The notes below the pieces were generated by a model that saw only the letters and a program-made list of their open reading frames with translations, searched no databases and had not been told where the DNA came from. The position numbers were made by a program, and so were the translations under genes. A stretch of 64,000 nucleotides of DNA, from NCBI GenBank assembly GCA_036874045.1, contig CM072337.1, forward strand, positions 4,402,001 through 4,466,000. The letters are read 5' to 3'. Below are positions 1 to 8,689 of this stretch, piece by piece (within the stretch, counting starts at the first letter, position 1; every line of letters starts with the position of its first letter). Source of the stretch: Cymodocea nodosa (Eukaryota; Streptophyta; Magnoliopsida; Alismatales; Cymodoceaceae).

Positions 1-1
1 G

Positions 2-1996
2 GAAGTAGATAAAGCTAAAATAGAAGTAATTTCTAATCTACCAGAACCTAAATCAGTAAAAGATATTAGATCATTTCTAGGACATGCTGGTTTTTATAGA
101 AGATTTATTAAAGACTTTAGCAAGATAGCTAGACCTTTAACTAATCTATTAAAAGATGATCCATTTAACTTTGATAAAAATTGCAAGGAAGCATTTTTCA
201 GACTTAAGACTAGCTTAATTTCAACTCCTATAATTCAAGCACCTAATTGGAACCATCCATTTGAATTAATGTGCGATGCTTCTGATTTTGCTGTAGGAGC
301 AGCGTTAGGACAGAAGATAGAAAAATCTCCTAGAGTGATTCATTATGCAAGCAAAACCTTAAATGATGCTCAAGTTAATTACACAACTACTGAAAAAGAA
401 TTATTAGCTGTTGTGTTTGCTTTAGAAAAGTTTAGATCATATTTGATTGGAGCTAAAGTAATAATATACACAGATCATTCAGCTCTAAAACATCTAATAA
501 AGAAAAAAGAAACTAAACCTAGATTGATCCGATGGATATTATTATTGCAAGAATTTGATTTAGAAATTAAAGATGAAAAAGGTTGTGAGAATGTAGTAGC
601 AGATCATTTATCAAGATTACAAATAGAAAAATCAAATATTGAAATTAAGGATAATTTTCCTGATGAACAATTAATGACTATCAACACAATGCCTTGGTAT
701 GCAGACATAGTTAATTACTTAGTTATTGGTTTAACACCTAAGGATTGGAATAGACAGGATAAGAAATTGTTTTTCTCAAGAGTAAAATATTACTATTGGG
801 AAGACCCTTACTTATTTAAGAAATGTCCTGATCTGGTTTTAAGGAGGTGTGTTCCAGAAACTGAATATTCGAGCATATTGTCTTTCTATCATGACCAAGC
901 TTGTGGAGGACATTTTGGTTCAGGGAAAACTACTGCAAAAATTCTGCAATGTGGGTTTTATTGGCCAACACTATTCAAAGATGCTCTTAAATATTGCTTA
1001 AGTTGTTTAAGATGTCAACAAATAGGAAGAATATCAAAGAGGAATATGATGCCTCTTAATCCTATTGTTGAGGTTGAAATCTTTAATGCGTGGGGAATAG
1101 ATTTTATGGGTCCATTTCCTATGTCTAATCAATTTAATTACATATTGTTGGGGGTGGATTATGTATCTAAATGGATAGAAGCTATTCCTACAAAAACTAA
1201 TGATAACAAAGTGGTAATACAATTTATAAGAACAAATATATTTGCTAGATTTGGAATACCTAAAGCTATTATCAGTGATAGAGGAACTCATTTCTGTAAT
1301 AGAAGTTTTGAAGTCTTAATGAAGAAATATGGAGTAAACCACAAAATTGCAACATCATATCATTCGCAAACAAGTGGACAAGTAGAAAGTGCAAACAAAC
1401 AAATTAAATTAATCTTGGAAAAAGTAGTAAATCCTATTAGAACAGATTGAGCTAATAGATTGATAGATGCACTTTGGGCTTATAGAACTGCTTATAAAAC
1501 GAGCTTAGGTATGTCACCTTTTAAGCTAGTATATGGAAAAAGTTGTTATTTACCTGCTGAAATAGAACATAAAGCTTATTGGGCATTAAAAACTCTGAAC
1601 ACTAATTTAAATCAAGTTGCTGAAAATAGGAAAATGCAACTAATTGAATTAGAAGAATTTAGAAATGAAGCTTATTCGAAGACAGTAAGGGAAAAAGAGA
1701 AAATTAAATTCTAGCATGATAGAAAAATTATTCCTAAAAGCTTTGAAATAGGACAAGAAGTATATCTTTATCTGGTTAGACTCCATAACCATCTAGGAAA
1801 ATTAAGATCTAGATGGGTAGGACCTTACATAGTTCGAAATGTTTATCCTTATGGAGCTATTGAAATTGAAAATCCTAAAAATCAGAATATATTTAAAGTA
1901 AATGGACAAAGACTTAAACCTATTTTGAAAACACCAAAAAGCTCCTTTGGAATTATAGAAGAAGTCAGAGTAGAGGACTACTCGAGCTTTACTTAG
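2..1996 (+). pseudogene. pol: gypsy pol C-terminal part: RT end, RNase H, integrase
   Basis: Frame 2 reads from the window edge to a natural stop at 1994-1996, broken by TGA at 1448 and TAG at 1712. Both replace a Trp expected in this family. The first 80 codons are the RT connection ([20 protein letters not shown]). RNase H follows with [35 protein letters not shown] and VVADHLSRL. Integrase has an HHCC zinc region ([11 protein letters not shown] then CLSCLRC), the catalytic D,D,E in [17 protein letters not shown] and SGQVESANK, and a C-terminal part with GKLRSRWVGPY. The protein would nick and join element DNA and remove RNA template. It is a decayed copy with no start codon inside the window. 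Confidence 0.9.
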
Positions 1997-2364
1997 TAAG
2001 AAATCAGTTTTTATGTTTATATATATATGTTTAAAAAAAAAAAAAAACATTAAAAATAGTTGCAGTTCAATCGACTGGATCCATCAGTATGACCAGAACA
2101 TTAAAAAAAAATTGTATATTAATTTTCAGAAAAAAATATTGGTTTTATCGAAACATAGTATCGGTTCAACTGAAAGAAAAATAAAAGAAATAAAAAATAT
2201 TTAGGTTTGACCGAAGCATAGTATCGGTTAAACTGGTAAATAAACGGAAAAACTATTCTCTGTAATATTTTTATTAGTATATTTGCTTGTACGGGGAGTC
2301 CGTTGAGTTACGCTTAACTCGACGATCATACTCCGTTAAGTCTTGAGTTAGTCAACGAGCTTAT

Positions 2365-2392
2365 TCCGTTGAGTTAACTGTAACTCAACGGA
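2365..2392. repeat. perfect 12-bp hairpin TCCGTTGAGTTA
   Basis: TCCGTTGAGTTA at 2365-2376 is followed by the loop ACTG and the exact reverse complement at 2381-2392. The same word recurs as imperfect or 10-bp hairpins in this element, in the Athila-like LTRs and in S1 Sirevirus LTRs. Confidence 0.85.
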
Positions 2393-2966
2393 GTACTGTA
2401 GCTAAGACCTAAAATTAGAAAAACTCCAAAAGGAAGTAGATGAATTTAGGCATAGAGATTAAATTGAATTGTTCGTCTACTTGTGTAAAATTGTATGAAA
2501 TTGTATGGTGTACTTGTAATGTAATTGATTCATATTAATGAATATAATTTTTCAGATGCAATTTTCATACGTATTTGGATGTGAAATGAATGGAATTTAT
2601 TGAATATTATGTAATTTGTGGAACTTTATGAATATGTAACAGATTTACAATTTGCTGAATGACAGGATAATTGCTTAAAGATTTCTGCATGTTATAAGGT
2701 AAAATGTAAATTCTGCATAACGTAAAATGACCTGCAAGTTAAATCTTTATATAATGTTCAGATTTAAATGTATTTTAATCAAAATGAGGCATTAATGACA
2801 TAGATTTAACTTTATTACAGTTAGCAGAATGAAAAACAAAGAAAAAAAACAGAATAGAAAACTTACGAGAGTGAAACTTAGAAGTTGCCAAGTGTTAACT
2901 CAACGAAGTAAGTCCGTTGAGTTAACCGTAACTCCACGAGGTCAGTAATATAATATAAGGTTACTC

Positions 2967-2990
2967 CGTTGAGTTATCTGTAACTCAACG
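2967..2990. repeat. perfect 10-bp hairpin CGTTGAGTTA
   Basis: CGTTGAGTTA, loop TCTG, then TAACTCAACG. It has the same stem and the same 4-base loop length as the hairpin at 2365. Confidence 0.8.
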
Positions 2991-3383
2991 AAGTTAGTCC
3001 GTGGAGTTAGCAATAGTAACCGACTGTGTTCTGTTGAGTAATCTGTAACTCAACGAGGTTAGTTCGTGGATTAAGCAGAACGGTTATTCTTTTAACCACA
3101 AATGAAACTTCATCGGTTTAGCGATTACTAAAATTTGAAATTAGTAGTGGTACATGTAGCCATAAAAACAGGAACCACGATATACGTTGCAAGCCATGTT
3201 CTTGCAACGAGATTTATTCACTTTATGGATGCGCAATATATATATGAAACAGAATGTTATTTACGAGTTACTAGCACTTTTAAAAGAAAGGAGAAAGCGT
3301 TGGAGGAACTGGAAGGAGAAGCAGTTGATTCAACCTTCATCCGACAACAAATATTTATAGAATGGAAAGCTTCAGATTGATAT

Positions 3384-3480
3384 GTAATTAATCTTCTGCT
3401 ATTTATTTATGAGCACATGGACTCGTTCTCTAAGCACTAAACGATTAGTAAGAACACCTACCTAGGAATTTTCATTGCAG
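3384..3480 (+). other. putative intron before the capsid ORF
   Basis: A GTAATT donor-like site at 3384 and a TTTTCATTGCAG acceptor at 3469-3480 enclose 97 AT-rich bases, a plausible plant intron size. The capsid ORF is open from right after the acceptor. This is inference from consensus only, with no transcript evidence. If real, the capsid ORF is expressed from a spliced RNA, as has been described for the env position of some plant gypsy elements. Confidence 0.35.
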
Positions 3481-3564
3481 AGGAGTACTGAAAAATTTTC
3501 TGAACTGAACTTTAACGAAATTCTTTGGGGTGTAGCTAACCTTTCTTTAAAAGAGAACATAGAG

Positions 3565-4671
3565 ATGGCTGCTCTAGTAGAAAAACCATTAGGAAAGATT
3601 CTGTATCCTGAATTAATTGATGAACCTTCATGTATTCGATTGCCAAACTTTGAGGGAGATAGGTTTGAATTGAAATCTAATTATATTAGTCAATTGCCAC
3701 ATTGTCATGGATTAGAAAGAGAGGATGCCTATTATTTCCTTAGAGAATTTAACAAAGTTTGTCAAATGATGAGAATGCCGAACATGAGTATAGATGCTAT
3801 TAAACTTAGATATATCCCTTTTGCTTTAAAAGATACAGTTAAGAGATGGTTATATACTCTATCGCTTGATTCAATTTCTACATGGACTGAATTTTGCTCT
3901 ATTTTTTTGGAAAAATACTATCCAACACATTAAATGATTAAAAAGAAGAAAGAAATATTAATGTGTAGCCAAAAACAGGGTGAATCATTCTGGAAATATT
4001 TTGAAAGATTTAAAGATTTGCTGACTCAATGTCCACATCATGCAATGAGTAAAGCACAATTAATAGACATAATTTATGAAGGCATAGATGTTTCAACGAA
4101 ATCTTTATTAGAATCTACTTGTCAAAATGGATTTTTAAAATTATGTAGTGAAGAAGCATGGGCATATTTAGAAAATTTTGCAAAAAGAACTACACAGTGG
4201 GAAAATTCGACTGAAGCTATTGCAGATAAAAGATTATTGCCAAGAGGAATGCATGAAATAGATTCCAATACTATGCTTGAGGTGAAATTAAATGAATTAA
4301 CAAAGAAAATAGAAGAGTTATCATTAAATCAAAAGCTAGCAGAAAAGAATACAAACATAAATGACTTAGATATTATTTATGCTAGAAACCAAAGAGATAA
4401 CTTGGAAAATTCTTATAATCCTAATTGGAGAAATCACCCGAATTTATCTTCGAGAAACAACAATTTCCAGGGAGGAGAAAATATAAATGAGAAGAACATA
4501 AGTTATGAAGTATTAATTGAACAAGGAGCTAGAATAGAGAAATTAGAAAAGATAATCCAACAAGTAAACAATCGTCTAGAATTTATATTTGGAAATACTG
4601 CAAATCAAAATCAGAATAGAAATATATCACTTAGACAAAAGGAACCAATGGAAGTTAGACCTACTAGATGA
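3565..4671 (+). pseudogene. gag: Athila-type gag capsid protein, lacking zinc knuckle
   Basis: The first ATG is at 3565, although the frame is open from the acceptor at 3480. The product matches the capsid (Retrotrans_gag) part of Athila/Tat gag: FELKSNYISQLPHCHGLERE, then DAIKLRYIPFALKDTVKRWL and GESFWKYFERFKDLLTQCPH. A linker with YNPNWRNHPNLS and a coiled-coil-like end (RIEKLEKIIQQVNNRLEF) follow. One TAA at 3931-3933 interrupts it. The CCHC knuckle that family members normally carry between capsid and the YNPxWRNHP stretch is absent. It lies downstream of integrase, in the env position, not at the 5' end. The knuckle instead sits alone at the 5' end of the other two copies in this window. 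Confidence 0.85.
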
Positions 4672-4777
4672 TTGCCAATACAAGCTATACCTAATCTTGT
4701 CAATAGAACGGTTAATGAAATTGATACCTCTTCTAGGATGGCAGTTGAATGAAGCAGCATATCTGAAGCAACTATCT

Positions 4778-4931
4778 GTATGTATATATGTTTTATTTTA
4801 AGTTAATAGTATCGTAGAGTTAATTTTTAACTCAACGAACTTAGTCCGTTGAGTTATGCCTTAACTCCACGAGGGTGTGCAGTAGTTATGTTAATTTTTG
4901 TCTCTACTAAATTTTTGTTTTTATTTTACAG
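4778..4931 (+). other. putative intron before the F-box ORF
   Basis: GTATGT donor at 4778 and TTTTATTTTACAG acceptor ending at 4931 enclose 154 bases, and the F-box ATG lies ten bases after the acceptor. The intron carries further GTTGAGTTA hairpin words near 4825-4870. Inference from consensus only. Confidence 0.4.
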
Positions 4932-4940
4932 AATCGACAA

Positions 4941-6080
4941 ATGGAATTAATGCAATTACCATTGGATGCACTAAGGGAAATACTAAGTAACTTGTCAGCT
5001 AAAGATCTGTGCAGGCTGTGTTGTGTATCAAAGGAAATTAAAGACTGTATTGAAGAAAAATATTTTCAAGGACTACAAGCTGCAAAAATGACTAAGATTA
5101 GAGATGGATTCATATGGAGGTCATTTAATCGTAGTTCAAATACCCATGAATATCTGGTTATGGAAGAAACTACTGGAATCCCACCCAATGCATTAGAAGG
5201 AATGAGTCATATTATGGGGATAGATGAAGGATTAATCATATACAAGACGAGACCAAGGTATGCAAGTTTATCATTACCTGATATTTTGATAAGAAATCCT
5301 ATAACAGGAGAAGAATGGAATATAGGAAGACCTAATAGATTTGAAGCACTAACTGTAAATTGTGGGTCAGCTTTAATATTTTCTGATAAAAATTCTGCAA
5401 TTTCTGAAAAATTATATTATTGGAGACCTATAGGAAATTGGGGTGAAGATTTACGCTTAAGTGTGTATAATTTTCTGAACAGATCTTGGAATGAAAACAT
5501 TATAATATATCTAGGATAGAAATCATTAATTAGCCAAACACATGTCATACTTGATGGATATATATATTTAGTCACGGAGATATCATTAGCATATAGATTT
5601 GATTTATACATAGTGAGCATAGACAGTTATGATGATTATATAGAAATTTTACTTGTACCGAGTGAAATAGCTAAACCACCATCTGCAGAATTTAATGAAA
5701 TTTAAATAGGAATGTGGTATAATGAAGAAGATGATCCTACTTTTTGTTTGATAAGATGGTGGGATGAACTAATGAAATTTCAAATATGGATTATGGAAGA
5801 CATGAATGAATGGAAGTGGGAAGAGGAGTATATTGAAATAGATGTAGAAATAGAAACTGCTACATTACCTTGGAACCAAAAAGGATCCCTTTCTGCATTT
5901 CATATCATTAATGGTAATACACTCGTATTTGGAATTTATAATATATTACATGTTTATAAATTAAAAATGAACAAGAACTGCATTAAAACAGAATTAATAG
6001 TAAGAAAAACTATGCCTAAAAAGTTTGCTTGGACTGATACATTTATTCCATTTGTTTCTACTTTTCAATCATGTTTTTAA
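4941..6080 (+). pseudogene. captured F-box / F-box-associated-domain protein
   Basis: The ATG at 4941 opens a protein of about 380 codons in one frame, with stops at 5517-5519 and 5703-5705. The N-terminus is an F-box: LPLDALREILSNLSAKDLCR followed by CVSKEIKDCIEE. The body has features of plant F-box-associated (FBA) proteins, such as ILIRNPITGEEWNI near residue 120 and a VILDGYIYLV stretch. Such proteins normally bind SKP1 and choose substrates for SCF ubiquitin ligases. The gene lies between the capsid-type gag and the G-rich tract of the same Athila-like element, preceded by an intron-like acceptor. This looks like host gene capture. A gene that the element landed beside is less likely given the flanking element parts on both sides. 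It is now broken by two stops. Confidence 0.8.
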
Positions 6081-6495
6081 ACTGTGATTTTATGTGTTTA
6101 ACGTGTGTATTCTGCATTTATTTTTAGAAAAAAAAAAAAGGAATTTTGAAGTTTTTCATGTTCATTTTATAAAAAAAAAAACAAACAAAACAAAATATCA
6201 ATCCAATTTGTTGGTATTTGTTTTGGGAAACCAATTGGCTTGCTTGTGAGCCACCAAAGGCATAGGAGCCTGGGTTCCACACAAGACACTGATTTATTAA
6301 TATCTGTTAAATGTTATTTTGTTTTATATTCTGTATTTATCTATGAATGAAAAATTTTTCAGAATCAAAAATCAGAATATGCAGAAAGAGATACAAATGG
6401 AACAAGGTATGTAACCAATTACTTATCCTGAATTTTAAATCAAACAAAACTTTATTCATGCCTGCTACAATTACTGTACTTATTGTCAAATCTTT
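6081..6495 (+). other. noncoding 3' region after the F-box ORF
   Basis: AT-rich, with A-runs at 6127-6139 and 6171-6180, and acceptor-like TTTTTAG (about 6121-6127) and TTTTTCAG (about 6354-6361). No credible gene was seen. It links the F-box ORF to the Athila 3' box without any recognisable element boundary. Confidence 0.5.
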
Positions 6496-6535
6496 TACAT
6501 TGAGGACAATGCAAAATGTAGGTATGGGGGGGAGG
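6496..6535 (+). promoter_or_regulatory. Athila-type 3' box and polypurine tract
   Basis: TACATTGAGGACAATG at 6496-6511 is followed by the G-rich tract GGGGGGGAGG at 6526-6535. This pair is a hallmark near the 3' end of the internal region of Athila/Tat gypsy elements, where plus-strand DNA synthesis is primed. It lies after capsid and F-box, which places both ORFs inside the element. No TG...CA LTR start follows directly. Confidence 0.7.
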
Positions 6536-6540
6536 TAATT

Positions 6541-7270
6541 AAAGTAACAACCATGTAAGTTTGTTAATTAAAGGAATTAAAATGGTACTGCAAAGTTTTG
6601 AGGAAATTGAAAATTTTTATGAACTTGCTATAACTATCCGATAATTGAGACTGTAAAATTTTTATAAATTGCTTGAATGTTATATTTAGAAGGCTATAGA
6701 AGATGCTATAGAATTTATTATTTATGTAAATCTAGATATAGTATCTTATGATTTTTCTGAATTTCATGAGTTTAACAGTTTCACAATTTTAAAATGAAAT
6801 CAGAATTTTTAATGGTTAATCAGAAAATTATCTAAAGTCCTGAAGGAGCTGAGATGTGAATTCTAGATTAAATGAAACACATATGATGAAAGATACATTT
6901 ACTTTGACTGATTGAACTTGTAGAATGATTTATGTGTAGATCTTATTAAACTACAGATAAAGTATGAGCTTATTGTTATGGATTCATATTTTTAGTAAAT
7001 GATAGAAGTAGGATTATATGAGATTGGTGTTTTACTGCATCTATATTAATGAAATACGTGCATATACAGTATGTGATTAATGCTTTGTTTTGTGTGTGCA
7101 TTTATTTTTAGAAAAAAAAAAAAAAAAGAAGAAGAAAAAAAACTTTGAGAGTTTATTGACTTGTTTAATCACGAGCCTTTTGTACTTGAGCAGATAGGTA
7201 TGTAAGGATTGTTGACCTGAAAAAGGACTCTGAAAATCTGGCAACCTAAGATCCTGATCAGATCTGGGTT
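6541..7270 (+). other. Sirevirus pol-to-env spacer fragment
   Basis: Noncoding. Bases from about 6650 align by eye with the spacer between pol and the env-position ORF of S1 (33380-33960). The best kept part is a box near 7170-7270 (CTTTTGTACTTGAGCAGATA, GGTATGTAAGGATTGTTG, then GGCAACCTAAG). It contains a strong splice-donor-like AG/GTATGT at 7196-7202. A-rich runs occur near 7110-7140. Confidence 0.6.
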
Positions 7271-7530
7271 TGTTAAGTTATCCTTATAACTTTATGGATT
7301 CTTTATATCAATAGTTTACGAAGATTCATAATGTTAATGTTATAACTTTACGGGGTTAAAACTTATAACTTATAATGGTAACTTCATAACTCTATGACCG
7401 TCCATCAAATTGTCATTATAACTATACGAGTTTTCATAAAATTATATACTTAGATAAAATTCAACATTTATCATACTTAAAATATCATTTTGTCACACAT
7501 CAAAATATAACTATATTAATGGATAAGAAC
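7271..7530. repeat. LTR-like scrap of unknown family
   Basis: Repeated TTATAACTTTATGG / TAACTTTACGG / AACTCTATG words resemble the hairpin-word arrays of the LTRs elsewhere in the window, but I cannot assign a family. It ends abruptly where S3 gag begins. Confidence 0.35.
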
Positions 7531-8620
7531 ATTATCCCTAACAAGGAGGAATTTCAAGAATAAGAAATTCAGAAAAAGAAGGGCACTTAAAGTGACGTGG
7601 GATGACTCTTCCTCTTCATAAAGTGAAGAAATGAAGGATTTAATATTAGAGAATGAATCCTCATTAAGATTAGATTCAAAAGAAAATCTAGCAAACATGT
7701 GCTTTATGGCAAATTCTAGTGAGATATCTTCTGACCCTAATGTTAGTTATGATAGTTTTGATAGACTACTTAGTGAATACAATAAACTAACTAAGAAATA
7801 TAAAAGATTAAAAATAGAAGGAAAGAACACTAGGGTAATGTTAGATGAATTTGAAAATAAAATTGATTTTCTAAATTCTACATTGAATAAATTTAAAGAA
7901 GAAAATCAAAAGCATGCACAGGAAATTTTAAAGCTTATTGTAATAGAAAAGGACTTGCATGCTGATCATGAAAATTTAATTGTTGATAAGAAGAAAATGA
8001 TTTGTGAAGTAGAAAAACTAAATCTAACTATTACTGATTTAAATTCACAAATTGATATGTTAAAAATTAAGGTTTGCAATCAAAAAACTACCTTAAGTAA
8101 ATAGAATAATAGTTAGACAATAACAAATGAACTTAGTAGTAAAATATCAAATGTAGAAAATATGGTATTGGTTTACACGAAGCAACTTTTGAAAATTATA
8201 TATTGCATGATGGTACTACTAAAAATAATGTTTTTATTTCTAGTACTAAGAATAGTAGAAGAAAAACTATTCTGTGTGTAATTAGAAAAGGAGATAAATA
8301 TGTGCAAATAGATAAACTATAGCACATAGATAATAACACACAATGCAAGAGCCCCATAAGAAATTTTTAGAAAAATCATGCTAAGTCATTTGAAAATAGG
8401 GATTTTAATATATTTGATTAGTTTCCTTCATATTTAAGAAAAATCGAATATTGGAATTAGCAATTAAATAATGTTAGAAATGAAAATTTCAACTCTATTG
8501 TACATAGAAATAAAAGTTCTGATAATTATAACACCAAGAGTGATAAACGTAGGAATAATTATCAAAAAATAAATAAGTTGAAATTTAAAGATATTTATAT
8601 AACTCCCTCTAAAATTCTTG
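7531..8620 (+). pseudogene. gag: Sirevirus gag C-terminal region
   Basis: Aligns with the second half of S3 gag (61465-62540). It has a basic stretch after the knuckle, ALKVTWDDSS near 7588, an acidic stretch, then NLANMCFMA and a predicted coiled coil (7631-8104, open for 157 codons, e.g. LDEFENKIDFLNSTLNKF). After a TAG at 8102 the frame is peppered with stops but still ends in a match to SKILGPT near 8605-8630. The knuckle itself is missing. The protein would form the particle and bind RNA. It is broken and not functional. Confidence 0.75.
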
Positions 8621-8689
8621 GACCCACTTAGAAATCGGTGCCAAGAAATAAAAACTCTTCTTAACTATTTTGCAAGTACACAAATCAAA

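Larger units (their letters stand above)
1997..3383 (+). other. post-pol untranslated region with hairpins and intron-like signals
   Basis: No convincing coding sequence is seen. It is AT-rich, with repeated GTTGAGTTA / TAACTCAAC words that form hairpins near 2306, 2365, 2900, 2967 and 3034. A TTATTACAG acceptor-like site ends at 2820, and GGTAAAATG near 2698 could be its donor. An ORF from a TTG at 3135 to about 3380 (81 codons) has no family I recognise, but it is immediately followed by a plausible intron, so it might be an exon. The Athila LTR landmarks seen at 31.5-32.5 kb and 53.2-54.3 kb are absent, so this is not an LTR separating two elements. Confidence 0.5.
1..6540 (+). mobile_element. 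Athila-like Ty3/gypsy element, 3' part
   Basis: This is the 3' portion of a Ty3/gypsy element, cut by the window edge inside reverse transcriptase. In order it holds the end of pol, a 1.4 kb untranslated stretch with hairpins, a capsid-type gag ORF, an F-box-like ORF and an Athila-type box with a G-rich tract at 6496-6535. Bases 1-62 match exactly the reverse complement of the distal end of the minus-strand copy at 28626-28687, so both belong to one family. No 3' LTR follows the G-rich tract. Sirevirus spacer-like sequence begins instead, so the 3' end is lost or not recognised. No LTR-like sequence of this family lies between pol and the capsid ORF. Confidence 0.75.

Noticed and set aside
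3135..3380. 81-codon ORF after pol
   Set aside because: It starts at TTG, has no recognised family and lies in AT-rich sequence. I mention it only as a possible exon because a plausible donor follows.
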